Source: Psychromonas arctica DSM 14288
GTDB lineage: Bacteria; Pseudomonadota; Gammaproteobacteria; Enterobacterales; Psychromonadaceae
Length of the DNA: 64,000 bases
Assembly (NCBI RefSeq): GCF_000482725.1
Contig: NZ_KI519478.1
Location: 205,962-269,961, forward strand
Reading direction: 5' to 3'
Shown here: piece by piece, positions 9,816 to 18,247 of the stretch
Layout of the letters: every line of letters starts with the position of its first letter
How positions within the stretch are numbered: the first letter of the stretch is position 1
Position numbers and translations under genes: made by a program
The notes under the pieces: model-generated
What the model saw: the letters and a program-made list of their open reading frames with translations, nothing else
Databases searched by the model: none
What the model was told of the DNA's origin: nothing

Positions 9816-10919
9816 ATTCAAAAAAATCTATTTGAACAAGATAGCGAACTTGATCCACTATATTGCTGGATAGCACTTGATGCTATTCCAGGTTTACAAA
9901 AGCGCAAAATTTTTACACTGCTATCACATTACTCTATTCAACAGTTATTCCTACTTAATGCAAAACAATTAAGTCAACATAACCTTGACCCCAAACAAAT
10001 AAGTGCTTTTTTATCCCCTAATCAATTACATATACAGACTTGTCTCGATTGGCAAGATAGTGCACCAGATCAAGCTATTATCAGCTATGCAGACCCTCGC
10101 TACCCGCGCTTATTAAAACAGATCAGCAGCCCACCTCTCTTATTATTCACGCAGGGAAACTTAGCATTACTCAACTCGCCACAAATTGCTATTGTCGGTA
10201 GTCGCAGTTGTACTCCCTATGGGCAAGAAAAAGCGATGTTATTAGCGCAACAACTTACTCAAGCAGGTTTAACCATCACCAGCGGTTTAGCAATAGGCAT
10301 TGATGGTGTCGCCCATCAAGGTGCGTTAAAAGAAACGGGAGCGACCATTGCGGTATTAGGTACCGGCCTTAATAATATTTATCCGAAACGCCATTTGTCA
10401 TTAGCCCATAAAATTCGTGAAAAAGGGTTATTAATCTCTGAATTTTGGCCTGATACTCCTGCCTACCCAAGTAACTTCCCTCGTCGTAACCGAATTATTT
10501 CAGGCTTAAGCTTAGGCACGTTAGTGATTGAAGCTTCAGTAAAAAGTGGTTCATTAATCACTGCGCGTTATGCCGCAGAGCACAACAGAGAAATTTTTGC
10601 GCTACCAGGTTCAATAGATAATCCACAGGCTTGCGGTTGTTTAAAACTGATCCAGCAAGGTGCTAAATTAGTCTTAAACAGTGTTGATATATTAGAAGAA
10701 TTCCCGCTATTAAACATTTCCCCCCCCTCCTTGGGAAAAGAAAATAAAACACCTAAAAACCAACATGTTTTACTCGATATGATCGACTATCACCTGACCA
10801 GCTTTGAGACTATTTTAGCCCGCAGCGGTTGGGATGTAGTGACCTTACAAAATGAGTTAATAGAATTAGAGATAAATGGTATAATTAACGTCCAACCGCA
10901 AGGTTACATTAAGTTATAA
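9816..10919 (+). CDS. dprA: DNA-processing protein DprA, apparent ATT start
   Basis: DprA (Smf) loads RecA on incoming single-stranded DNA during transformation. The product, about 367 residues, has an N-terminal helical region (PLYCWIALDAIPGLQKRK), the Rossmann-like DprA core (IAIVGSRSCTPYG, ITSGLAIGIDGVAH, AVLGTGLNNIYPKRH, FPRRNRIISGLS, SGSLITARYA) and a C-terminal winged helix ending GYIKL. No ATG, GTG or TTG lies in frame between the upstream stop (9798-9800) and codon 141. The first ATG, at 10236, falls inside the Rossmann core, so it cannot be the real start. The only well-placed initiator is ATT at 9816, five bases after GAGG. Smg follows 8 bases downstream. Confidence 0.85.
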   Translation: MQKNLFEQDSELDPLYCWIALDAIPGLQKRKIFTLLSHYSIQQLFLLNAKQLSQHNLDPKQISAFLSPNQLHIQTCLDWQDSAPDQAIISYADPRYPRLLKQISSPPLLLFTQGNLALLNSPQIAIVGSRSCTPYGQEKAMLLAQQLTQAGLTITSGLAIGIDGVAHQGALKETGATIAVLGTGLNNIYPKRHLSLAHKIREKGLLISEFWPDTPAYPSNFPRRNRIISGLSLGTLVIEASVKSGSLITARYAAEHNREIFALPGSIDNPQACGCLKLIQQGAKLVLNSVDILEEFPLLNISPPSLGKENKTPKNQHVLLDMIDYHLTSFETILARSGWDVVTLQNELIELEINGIINVQPQGYIKL

Positions 10920-10927
10920 GGTCCGTT

Positions 10928-11404
10928 ATGTTCGAAATTATCATGTATCTCTTTGAAAGTTATATCCAAGTTGATCAAACAATGGAACTTGATACACAAG
11001 AGGTGACCGATGAATTGATGCAAGAAGGCTTTCAGAAGTCAGAAATTCACAAAGCGTTAGCTTGGTTAGACAACCTTGCTAATATGCATAACCAAGAACC
11101 ACAAAGCAGAACCATTGCTGAAAAAACAACCTCTCATCGAATCTATAACAAAATAGAGCAGCGCCAAATTTCATTAGAGTCGCGTAATTACATTAGCTAT
11201 TTAGAAGAAGCTAAAATACTAACAACACATACGCGAGAAATGGTCATTGATTGCATTATGTCATTAGACAGTGACGGTGAACTTATTTTAGAAGATGTAA
11301 AATGGTTGATTCTAATGGTTTTATTCAACGACCCCGTCAGTGATGATGCATTCTTACAATTAGAGTCGATGTTAATGGATTTCGAAGAAGGACTGATCCA
11401 CTAA
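10928..11404 (+). CDS. smg: Smg family protein (DUF494)
   Basis: This 158-residue acidic, largely helical protein matches the Smg/DUF494 family in length and opening (MFEIIMYLFESYIQ). It has the usual place directly after dprA and before the TopA-like zinc protein. The molecular function is not established; the name comes only from its location next to dprA (smf) in E. coli. Its start is 8 bases after the dprA stop and its stop is 1 base before the next gene, so it is translated within the dprA-smg-zinc protein-tsaC operon. Confidence 0.9.
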   Translation: MFEIIMYLFESYIQVDQTMELDTQEVTDELMQEGFQKSEIHKALAWLDNLANMHNQEPQSRTIAEKTTSHRIYNKIEQRQISLESRNYISYLEEAKILTTHTREMVIDCIMSLDSDGELILEDVKWLILMVLFNDPVSDDAFLQLESMLMDFEEGLIH

Positions 11405-11405
11405 C

Positions 11406-11966
11406 ATGGCCAATTTAGATACACACCACAAGAAAATGTCAGAAGCTTGCCCCAGGTGTGCGTCACCATTACATATTAGAAACGGTAAGCAAGGACCATT
11501 TTTGGGTTGTAGTGCTTATCCTGCCTGTGATTATTTACGGCCATTGCATGAAAAAAGCGACATCAAAAAGGTATTAACAGGTAGCTGCTGTCCTCTTTGC
11601 CAGCATGAATTGGTGTTAAAACAAGGCCGTTTTGGATTATTTATAGGTTGTAGTGACTACCCTAATTGTGAGCATACTGCGCAATTATCTGAGCAAAATA
11701 AGGCAACAGAAAGCACTGTAAAAGAAAACTTAGTCCCCTGCCCAAGCTGTAAAAACGGCCATTTAGTTGCTCGTCAATCTCGTTTTGGTAAAACGTTTTA
11801 TGCCTGTGACAATTACCCTGATTGTAAATATGCAGTGAATGATAAACCCGTGAATGAGTTCTGCCCTGAATGTAAGTGGCCTATATTAGTTGAACGGAAA
11901 ACGGCTACCGCTACACGTATAATCTGTCCTAAAAAAGGATGTGGTTATCGAAGTAAGCCTATATAA
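11406..11966 (+). CDS. topoisomerase I C-terminal-like zinc-finger protein (YrdD type)
   Basis: This 186-residue protein is made of four zinc-ribbon modules like those at the C-terminus of topoisomerase I. They start at CPRCASPLHIRNG, CPLCQHELVLKQGRFG, CPSCKNGHLVARQSRFG and CPECKWPILVERK. The first three carry the GxFxGCSxYPxC-like second half. There is no TOPRIM or catalytic Tyr domain, so it is not a topoisomerase. It probably binds single-stranded nucleic acid (family inference). It is commonly found between smg and tsaC, as here, and starts one base after the smg stop. Confidence 0.88.
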   Translation: MANLDTHHKKMSEACPRCASPLHIRNGKQGPFLGCSAYPACDYLRPLHEKSDIKKVLTGSCCPLCQHELVLKQGRFGLFIGCSDYPNCEHTAQLSEQNKATESTVKENLVPCPSCKNGHLVARQSRFGKTFYACDNYPDCKYAVNDKPVNEFCPECKWPILVERKTATATRIICPKKGCGYRSKPI

Positions 11967-12021
11967 TTATCGGCTGTTTAGTATTAAAACAGCTTAAACT
12001 TTATAATTAGTGGGACTCTTA

Positions 12022-12591
12022 ATGACGATCAACGAAGATTCGCTTTCTCAAGCACTTTTAGCGTTAACAACACAGGGTGTTATTGCTTACCCTACTGAAT
12101 CTGTTTTTGGCTTAGGTTGTGATCCTGATAGCGAAGTAGCGATTCAAAAAATTCTCGATTTAAAACAACGCCCCGCCCATAAAGGGTTAATTCTAATTGC
12201 CGCAAATATCGAGCAATTACAAAGTTATGCCGACTTTTCATCATTAAGTCCTGAACAGCTGGATAATATTAAAGCCACTTGGCCCGGCCCTTTTACCTGG
12301 GTTGTACCTGTGCAAAGCTCATTATCAAAATTGGTCAGCGGCGACTTTGATAGTATTGCCGTCCGAGTAACCAAACACCCTGTAGTCCAAGCATTATGCA
12401 CCGCATTTGGTAAGCCAATCATTTCCACCAGCGCAAACTTATCGGGTGAACAAGCCTGCACTACCACGTTACAAGTCGAGCAAATGTTTGTTAATCACCC
12501 ACTTCTTGATTATGTGATTGATCAGCCTGTCACGGGGTTAGAAAACCCTTCACAAATCCATGATGCATTAACCGGTAAACGCTTACGTTGA
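12022..12591 (+). CDS. tsaC: threonylcarbamoyl-AMP synthase TsaC (YrdC/Sua5 family)
   Basis: TsaC makes threonylcarbamoyl-AMP from threonine, bicarbonate and ATP, the first step of t6A37 modification of ANN-decoding tRNAs. The 189-residue product has the YrdC fold with VIAYPTESVFGLGCDPDSE, the LKQRPAHKGLILIA basic patch and the SANLSGE motif. Length matches the short TsaC form (about 190), without the extra Sua5 domain. An in-frame GTG lies 12 bases upstream, at 12010, but the ATG at 12022 fits the family N-terminus and a GGGA ribosome site. It ends the dprA-smg cluster. Confidence 0.93.
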   Translation: MTINEDSLSQALLALTTQGVIAYPTESVFGLGCDPDSEVAIQKILDLKQRPAHKGLILIAANIEQLQSYADFSSLSPEQLDNIKATWPGPFTWVVPVQSSLSKLVSGDFDSIAVRVTKHPVVQALCTAFGKPIISTSANLSGEQACTTTLQVEQMFVNHPLLDYVIDQPVTGLENPSQIHDALTGKRLR

Positions 12592-12625
12592 TTGCTTAAT
12601 ATGCTATTAATCATTGCTTAAATTA

Positions 12626-12652
12626 ACACCTTCATGGTTAAAATGAAGGTGT
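12626..12652 (+). terminator. hairpin after tsaC
   Basis: ACACCTTCAT (12626-12635) pairs with ATGAAGGTGT (12643-12652) around a 7-base loop, 35 bases after the tsaC stop. The following ctaaaattcc lacks a clean U-run, so termination may be inefficient. Confidence 0.45.
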
Positions 12653-12707
12653 CTAAAATTCCTACATTTTTAGCCTCATCTCAATTCCCTAATTGACAGG
12701 CCGAACT

Positions 12708-12737
12708 TTGCATCTTGTAGGGTAACGGGTATATAAT
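12708..12737 (+). promoter_or_regulatory. putative sigma-70 promoter of purEK
   Basis: TTGCAT at 12708-12713 and a consensus TATAAT at 12732-12737 are separated by 18 bases, upstream of purE. Transcription would start near 12744, giving a leader of about 45 bases. I looked for a PurR-type palindrome (ACGCAAACGTTTTCGT-like) and did not find a convincing one. Confidence 0.55.
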
Positions 12738-12787
12738 CGCGCGTATCATTGAACGATATTTAAATAATCCCCTATACAGGAGTATGC

Positions 12788-13270
12788 ATGAAAGTTGGTA
12801 TTATTATGGGCTCAAAATCTGACTGGCCGACCATGAAACACGCAGCAAATATGCTAGATTCTTTTGGTATTGAGTATGAAACACGTGTTGTTTCTGCACA
12901 CCGTACTCCACAACTATTAGCCGATTACGCTTCTAGCGCTGCTGAACGTGGCATTAAAGTGATTATTGCAGGTGCAGGTGGTGCTGCGCACTTACCAGGC
13001 ATGGCAGCCGCTTTTACCAGCTTACCTGTATTAGGTGTTCCAGTTCAATCTAAGGCACTTAAAGGTATCGATTCTTTATTATCAATTTGCCAAATGCCTA
13101 AAGGCGTTGCAGTAGGTACGCTTGCTATCGGCGAAGCGGGTGCTGCCAATGCGGGACTATTAGCAACGCAAATTCTAGCTTGTCAGCAACCAGATCTACT
13201 CGCTAAAGTTGATGCATTCCGTCAAAAACAAACAGACACTGTCTTAGCTAACCCAGATCCTGCGATTTAA
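12788..13270 (+). CDS. purE: N5-carboxyaminoimidazole ribonucleotide mutase PurE
   Basis: This 160-residue class I PurE converts N5-CAIR to CAIR in de novo purine synthesis. The signature [13 protein letters not shown] (residues 4-16) and [10 protein letters not shown] with the catalytic His are present, along with the glycine-rich [14 protein letters not shown] loop. Because a PurK partner follows one base downstream, this is the two-enzyme bacterial route rather than direct carboxylation. An AGG-containing ribosome site precedes the ATG. Confidence 0.97.
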   Translation: MKVGIIMGSKSDWPTMKHAANMLDSFGIEYETRVVSAHRTPQLLADYASSAAERGIKVIIAGAGGAAHLPGMAAAFTSLPVLGVPVQSKALKGIDSLLSICQMPKGVAVGTLAIGEAGAANAGLLATQILACQQPDLLAKVDAFRQKQTDTVLANPDPAI

Positions 13271-13271
13271 T

Positions 13272-14420
13272 ATGAACATTTTAGTATTAGGTGCAGGACA
13301 GCTTGCACGTATGATGAGCTTAGAAGCTGCCCCATTAAATTTGAATGTGCGCGCTTATGATGTGGGCTCAAAACAAGTTATTCATCCGCTAACGTTGCAA
13401 TCATTTGAGCAAACACTTGAACAGGCTATCGCATTTGTTGATGTGATCACCTGTGAATTTGAGCATATTCCAGATGATGTACTCACACTTTGCTGCGCAA
13501 GTAGTAAGTTCTTTCCAGGTAAAGCCGCAATCAAAGCTGGTGGCGACCGCAGTATTGAAAAAGCCCTACTTGGTAATACTGGCGTTCCTTCTGCCCCTTA
13601 TAAACTGATCACTGAAAAGCAACACTTGGCTGATTCAGTTTCATTACTTGGTTTACCGTTAGTCATTAAAACCTGCCAAGCGGGTTATGACGGAAAAGGC
13701 CAGTGGCGCTTAAAATCAGTCGACCAACTGGAGCTGATTTGGGCTGAAATGGCTGAGTTTATTGCTACGGGTACAGAAAGTTTTCCACATAGTATTATTG
13801 CAGAAAAGATGATCCCTTTTAATCGTGAAGTATCAGTAATTGGTGCGCGTGATAAAGCGGGAAACATTGCAATTTACCCTGTTACTGAAAATCAACATAC
13901 GGATGGTGTATTAACCTTATCCTTGGCTATTGAGATGGATCTTAGCATCCAACAACAAGCGATTGATGCATTTAATAAATTATCAACAGAAATGGATTAT
14001 ATTGGTGTATTAGCAATTGAGTTCTTTGATGTAGATGGACAATTGATGGTCAATGAGATTGCTCCGCGTGTACATAACTCAGGTCATTGGACACAACAAG
14101 GTACGGCTTGTAGTCAGTTTGAAAACCACATGCGTGCGGTTGCCGGTTTACCATTAGGCGATACTCAGTTGCAAAAAGTCAGTGCGATGATCAATGTGTT
14201 AGGTCAGGCGAGTATCAGTGAGCAAGTACTTAGCATCAGTGATGTTAAAAGTCATTGGTATGGAAAAGCACAACGTGATGGTCGTAAGATGGGTCATATT
14301 AACGTCTCAGCAGAAAGCAATACAGCATTAGCTGGTAAATTGTTACAACTGGCTGATATTTTACCTGAACAAAATTATCCAGGTATAAAAAGTGCCGCAC
14401 AACGTTTGTTAGAAAGTTAA
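13272..14420 (+). CDS. purK: N5-carboxyaminoimidazole ribonucleotide synthase PurK
   Basis: This 382-residue ATP-grasp enzyme carboxylates AIR to N5-CAIR with ATP and bicarbonate. The N-terminal domain opens ILVLGAGQLARMMSLEA. The ATP-grasp core follows with KTCQAGYDGKGQW, the EKMIPFNREVSVIGAR segment and the metal-binding VNEIAPRVHNSGHWT. It is slightly longer than the E. coli enzyme (355). The start is one base past the purE stop (taatATG), so the two are co-translated. A strong terminator follows. Confidence 0.96.
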   Translation: MNILVLGAGQLARMMSLEAAPLNLNVRAYDVGSKQVIHPLTLQSFEQTLEQAIAFVDVITCEFEHIPDDVLTLCCASSKFFPGKAAIKAGGDRSIEKALLGNTGVPSAPYKLITEKQHLADSVSLLGLPLVIKTCQAGYDGKGQWRLKSVDQLELIWAEMAEFIATGTESFPHSIIAEKMIPFNREVSVIGARDKAGNIAIYPVTENQHTDGVLTLSLAIEMDLSIQQQAIDAFNKLSTEMDYIGVLAIEFFDVDGQLMVNEIAPRVHNSGHWTQQGTACSQFENHMRAVAGLPLGDTQLQKVSAMINVLGQASISEQVLSISDVKSHWYGKAQRDGRKMGHINVSAESNTALAGKLLQLADILPEQNYPGIKSAAQRLLES

Positions 14421-14441
14421 TACACTCTAATATTTGAAGAG

Positions 14442-14468
14442 AAAAGCCGAGTTTTACTCGGCTTTTTT
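14442..14468 (+). terminator. rho-independent terminator of purEK
   Basis: AAAAGCCGAG and CTCGGCTTTTTT form a perfect GC-rich stem with a TTTTA loop and a run of six T on the plus strand, 22 bases after purK. The A-run on the other arm could also terminate the convergent methyltransferase gene. Confidence 0.9.
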
Positions 14469-14500
14469 GTGTCTACTGATATGCATAATAAGTATAATTA

Positions 14501-15520
14501 TTATAAGGTTAAGGCCACTATTTTTAATGGATGATTATCATCAAACGATGGAAAATCTTGATGGCAATCTAACCATTCAACATGACTTACTTCTCTGCCC
14601 TGTTTTTCAACACAACGGACTAAACTTTTAAACCATGCTTCTTTATCAACTTTCGCTACATTGTTACAACACACAATGGTGCCGCCCTGTTTAGTCGTTA
14701 GCACTGCCGGTTTAAATAGACTTTGGTAATCATTGACCAAATCCACGGTACCAAATACACTTTTAGCAAAACGAGGTGGATCTAAAAAGACCAAATCAAA
14801 CTGAGAAGCAGACATTTTAGGATAACTAGGCAGTTTTTTATTATTTCGGCTCGCGACTTTAAGCCCAGCTAACTGGCGTAATGCCGGAAAAGCATCACTT
14901 TGAATAAACTGGCAAACTAATTCAACTCCGTTCAACTGCGCATTTTTTTCTCCTGCCGCTAATGCAAAAGAGGAAAAATCAACATTAACCACCCGTTTTG
15001 CGCCACCTACCGCAGCAGCAGTGCCAATACCACAGGTATATGAAAACAGATTTAGTACCGTTTTTTTATGACTGTTTGCTTTAACAAACTCACGCCCAAC
15101 ACGCATATCTAAAAATAATAGCGGGTCCTGTCCTTCATGGCGTAGCTTGCTATTAAACAATATGCCATTTTCAGCGATCACTTGATCGGAATGTGCATAA
15201 GCATCAATGTCTACATCAAGTTCATTGATAACACGAGAGTTTTTATTAGACCGATCGTTATATACAACAGGTAAATCAGCTGCACTTAACAATACGTTAT
15301 GGATTGATTGTAGTTCTTCCTCATTAAGTGTTTGATGGAAAGTCTGAATTAACCAAGCGTCACCATAACGATCAATATTAAGCCCGTTAACACCTTCAAC
15401 CGTGCCATGAAAAACACGAAAACAATCTGTTTTTGGTAAATTAGCGTTTGATAAATTATTAATAAGGGTCTCGCGTTTTGCTAACGCAGTGGTTAATAAA
15501 GTAGTTATTGGCATAATCAA
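14501..15520 (-). CDS. RlmI/RlmK-like class I SAM-dependent methyltransferase
   Basis: The 339-residue protein has an N-terminal EEHE-like strand-rich segment (CFRVFHGTVEGVNGLNIDRYGDAWLIQ) and a C-terminal Rossmann methyltransferase. Motif I is VLNLFSYTCGIGTAAAVGGA, motif IV is FDLVFLDPPRFAKSV, and GTIVCCNNVAKV carries cysteines at the position of the m5C catalytic Cys. These match the 23S rRNA methyltransferase group that includes RlmI. The product is about 55 residues shorter than E. coli RlmI, and the N-terminal PUA domain is not evident. The target nucleotide is therefore uncertain. It is convergent with purK. Confidence 0.8.
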   Translation of the reverse strand: MIMPITTLLTTALAKRETLINNLSNANLPKTDCFRVFHGTVEGVNGLNIDRYGDAWLIQTFHQTLNEEELQSIHNVLLSAADLPVVYNDRSNKNSRVINELDVDIDAYAHSDQVIAENGILFNSKLRHEGQDPLLFLDMRVGREFVKANSHKKTVLNLFSYTCGIGTAAAVGGAKRVVNVDFSSFALAAGEKNAQLNGVELVCQFIQSDAFPALRQLAGLKVASRNNKKLPSYPKMSASQFDLVFLDPPRFAKSVFGTVDLVNDYQSLFKPAVLTTKQGGTIVCCNNVAKVDKEAWFKSLVRCVEKQGREVSHVEWLDCHQDFPSFDDNHPLKIVALTL

Positions 15521-15771
15521 AAAACTCAGTAAAGGAAAGTAGCTATTTAGCAGAAAGATATGCCAGATAATGAACCACTATATTAACAAACTGCAAAGCT
15601 TAACAACACTAACTTGCTCGAAAATAAGTATGCTTGAGTTAGCAACCTTCAATTATTAAGAAACGCCTAATTTATTTATAATAAAGCGCTGAAAAGTACC
15701 TCATAAAATACCCTGAATAACACATACATGATAAATTAACCCTTACTAAATTTATTGAAATCGGAGCTCAC

Positions 15772-16590
15772 ATGGATCAGTACGCTGTATTTGGCAATCC
15801 AATCAAACATAGTAAATCGCCTTTTATCCACACTTTATTTGCTAATCAAACACAGCAACAGATGTCTTACGGTATTGTTGAAGCACCGGTTGAGGGGTTC
15901 ACTGCAGCAGTTCAAGCCTTTTTTAATAGTAATGCAAAAGGCTGCAATATTACTGCCCCTTTTAAAGAAGAAGCTTTTCAGTTTGCACAGTCATTAACGG
16001 ATCGTGCACGTTTAGCCGGTGCAGTAAATACACTAAAGAAAACTGATGACGGGTTAATTATTGGTGATAACACTGACGGTGCAGGGTTAGTTTTAGACTT
16101 AAAAAATAACCATGTAAACCTAACCGGCGCACGCATTTTATTATTAGGCGCTGGTGGCGCTGCACGTGGTGTATGTAGTTCGCTTTTAGCAGAAAATCCT
16201 GCACAGTTAACGATTGCAAACCGTACTTTTGAAAAGGCTGAAACCTTGGTCTCTATTTTCAAAGCATTAGGTAATATTAATGCCTCTGAATTTAGTGATT
16301 TATCAGGTCCATTTGATCTCATTATCAACTCTACCTCAGCAGGTTTACACGGTAGTTTACCAAATATATCCACGGCATTGATCACCCCAGAAACAGCCAT
16401 ATATGACATGACTTATAATGCTCAAGTAACGGCATTTAATGCATGGGCAAAAGAGAATGGTGCTCGCTTAACCATTGATGGTTTAGGTATGTTAGTTGGC
16501 CAAGCGGCAGAAAGCTTTGCTATTTGGCGCGGTGTCAAACCTGGCGCGAAACAAGTGTTAAATGAATTACGTCATAATTTAGCCGGTTAA
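15772..16590 (+). CDS. aroE: shikimate dehydrogenase AroE
   Basis: This 272-residue NADP-dependent enzyme reduces 3-dehydroshikimate to shikimate in aromatic amino acid synthesis. The N-terminal shikimate-binding domain has [17 protein letters not shown] and [10 protein letters not shown] with the catalytic Lys. The NADP domain has [12 protein letters not shown] followed by the NRT basic phosphate clamp, and [13 protein letters not shown] lies near the end. Length matches E. coli (272). An AGGAG-like site (tcggagctcac) precedes the ATG. A DUF1488 gene follows 6 bases later, the usual gammaproteobacterial arrangement. Confidence 0.96.
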   Translation: MDQYAVFGNPIKHSKSPFIHTLFANQTQQQMSYGIVEAPVEGFTAAVQAFFNSNAKGCNITAPFKEEAFQFAQSLTDRARLAGAVNTLKKTDDGLIIGDNTDGAGLVLDLKNNHVNLTGARILLLGAGGAARGVCSSLLAENPAQLTIANRTFEKAETLVSIFKALGNINASEFSDLSGPFDLIINSTSAGLHGSLPNISTALITPETAIYDMTYNAQVTAFNAWAKENGARLTIDGLGMLVGQAAESFAIWRGVKPGAKQVLNELRHNLAG

Positions 16591-16596
16591 TTTAAT

Positions 16597-16875
16597 ATGA
16601 ATCAAAGTATTATTTTTGCAGATAACGAATACTATAACGCTCAGTTACAACAAGTAGAGTTTCAAGCTCAATGCCAAGGGCACTTAATTAGATGTATTAT
16701 CTCTTGGGAAACATTAAAAAAATTAAGTGAGCAATTTAGTATGCCAATAAAAGCTAATGAAAAATTAGCATTAATGTTATTTGATGGCGCTCGTTTTGAT
16801 ATTGAAGATCTCGCAGAAGAGTTAATTAATCAACAAGCTTTTAGTGAGTATGGAGAAATCCTGATCACGGCTTAA
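16597..16875 (+). CDS. DUF1488 family small protein
   Basis: This 92-residue acidic protein is recognised as DUF1488 from its length, the FWETLKKL-like central segment (here ISWETLKKLSEQF) and its place directly after aroE. There is no signal peptide or membrane helix. Function is unknown. It starts 6 bases after the aroE stop and is probably co-transcribed with it. Confidence 0.75.
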   Translation: MNQSIIFADNEYYNAQLQQVEFQAQCQGHLIRCIISWETLKKLSEQFSMPIKANEKLALMLFDGARFDIEDLAEELINQQAFSEYGEILITA

Positions 16876-16909
16876 TTAAGTTATGTATCCATTACAAGGA
16901 GTCTAATAT

Positions 16910-17173
16910 ATGCAAACTCATCGTATCAATGAAATTTTAGCGCTAATAAAGCCTTATTGGTTAAAAAATCAAGAATTGAGTTTATTAGAAGTATTACAGT
17001 TAATAGCAACTGAATCAGGGTTTGATAAATCGGTTGCAGAGTTAACAGATGAAGTGATTATTTATCATTTAAAAATGGATCAAACTGCAAAAGGTGACAT
17101 GATTCCTGGCATAGCAAAAGATTGTGAAGATGACTTTCAAACTGCATTATTAAAAGCACGCGGTTTATTATAA
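16910..17173 (+). CDS. yihD: YihD family protein (DUF1040)
   Basis: This 87-residue soluble protein matches the YihD/DUF1040 family in length and sequence (opening MQTHRINEILALIKPYWLK, then ELTDEVIIYHLKMDQ). An AAGGAG ribosome site ends 9 bases before the ATG. E. coli yihD is next to srkA and dsbA, and here those genes follow within 4 kb, which supports the call. Function is unknown. Confidence 0.88.
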   Translation: MQTHRINEILALIKPYWLKNQELSLLEVLQLIATESGFDKSVAELTDEVIIYHLKMDQTAKGDMIPGIAKDCEDDFQTALLKARGLL

Positions 17174-17211
17174 AACGGACATAGACTTAATCAATAAAAA
17201 GGATGAAGGCA

Positions 17212-17412
17212 ATGTTAGAAAATTATAAAAAAATGGATGTTAATATGCTGCTTAGCATCGTTAATATGAAATTAAGAAATGAAAGTGAAACACTTGAAGA
17301 TCTCTGTGTTACCTATGAAATTGAAAAGTCACTACTAGTAGAAAGACTGGCAAAGCATGACTTTTTTTATGATCAGGAGCACCATCAGTTTAAACAACAT
17401 TCCCCGCAATAA
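17212..17412 (+). CDS. DUF4250-like small protein
   Basis: A 66-residue protein opens MLENYKKMDVNMLLSIVNMK and contains LRNESETLEDLCVTYEIEKSLL. The NMLLSIVNMKLR core resembles DUF4250. The ATG at 17212 was preferred to the one at 17203 because AAGGA (17199-17203) is then 8 bases upstream. It is the third small gene after aroE in the same direction. The function is unknown. Confidence 0.7.
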   Translation: MLENYKKMDVNMLLSIVNMKLRNESETLEDLCVTYEIEKSLLVERLAKHDFFYDQEHHQFKQHSPQ

Positions 17413-17542
17413 AGGTCATCAACAAAGCAATCCTAGTAAGTCGGTAATAGGATATTATATCAATAACATCCTATTACCTTATTGATTGTTTTCATTTTAA
17501 AAAATACACTTCTATTTCTTTAAACTATAAGTGAACTAAAAA

Positions 17543-17911
17543 ATGAAAAAAATTGCTTTAATTTTATTAGGTGGCGCCCTACTAGCTGGTTGTCAAACTA
17601 CTAGCTCAGACCTTACTTCAACAGCTAACTCAGCAGCGACCTCTGCCACTGACGGCGCTACTAGCTCTGTTAGCAGCTTAACAAGCAACTTACTTAATAC
17701 AAACTTCCCTAGTCTAAGTTGCTCTGCAATCAAGCAAACTTTTGTTACTTACGAAGCACAAGCAGCCAACCTTGAGTCAGGTTCAAGCATGCTTACAGCA
17801 GCAGGTATCAGCACTGAAAGTACAAAAGTAAAACTAGACAGTGCTTACAACACAGCAAAAGCGACTGCAATACCAGTAATGAGTGCGAAAGGCTGTAGTG
17901 AAACACTATAA
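17543..17911 (+). CDS. predicted small lipoprotein
   Basis: This 122-residue protein starts with a lipoprotein signal peptide: MKKIALILLGG, then the lipobox LLAGC with Cys17 as the acylated residue. The mature part is rich in Ser, Thr and Ala (LTSTANSAATSATDGATSS), a typical flexible tether, followed by a short region with two further cysteines (SLSCSAIK and AKGCSETL) that could form a disulfide. There is no recognisable domain. Asp is absent at +2, so outer-membrane sorting is expected. Confidence 0.75.
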   Translation: MKKIALILLGGALLAGCQTTSSDLTSTANSAATSATDGATSSVSSLTSNLLNTNFPSLSCSAIKQTFVTYEAQAANLESGSSMLTAAGISTESTKVKLDSAYNTAKATAIPVMSAKGCSETL

Positions 17912-18247
17912 GCATTAGTATTAAATAAAGCTTTGTTTATTGCGAAGCTTTAATTACTTCAGCTCAAAATAAAGTAAACCATGCAATACCACGATTTTCT
18001 TCGTTAAATGATCTATCCCAAAGATTTAAATTTAATAATGATTTGTCTACTGTTAAACAAACTGCGAACTAATCTTCCAAATCAAGCTCATTCAGAGCAA
18101 AAATAAGTTAAACAATAATCATTACTATTTATAGCTAAGTATTTATTATAAAGCAGTAATTTGAGCATAGTTTTTGTTTTATCTGTTGCATTTATTCACT
18201 CATAATTCCTTTATAATCGCGGTATTATTTACAGCAGGTGTTTACAA
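17912..18247. other. 336-bp intergenic region before ccoG
   Basis: No gene is seen here. A weak hairpin (AAAGCTT at 17927-17933 with AAGCTTT at 17945-17951) could end the lipoprotein transcript. A consensus TATAAT at 18212-18217 lies 31 bases before the ccoG ATG and is a probable -10; no -35 element is at good spacing. No FNR-type TTGAT-N4-ATCAA palindrome was found. Confidence 0.4.

Noticed and set aside
9811..9842. TTG at 9811 with a frameshift on the A7 tract as the dprA start
   Set aside because: The Shine-Dalgarno sequence would directly abut the TTG, and a programmed or erroneous shift is needed. ATT at 9816 is in frame with correct spacing. Kept only as an alternative.
12693..12737. 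Perfect TTGACA (12693-12698) with TATAAT as one promoter for purE
   Set aside because: The spacing is 33 bases, far outside the sigma-70 range. TTGCAT at 12708 gives 18 bases and is preferred.
15978..16409. 143-codon minus-strand frame inside aroE
   Set aside because: Antisense shadow of aroE with no motif and no ribosome site.
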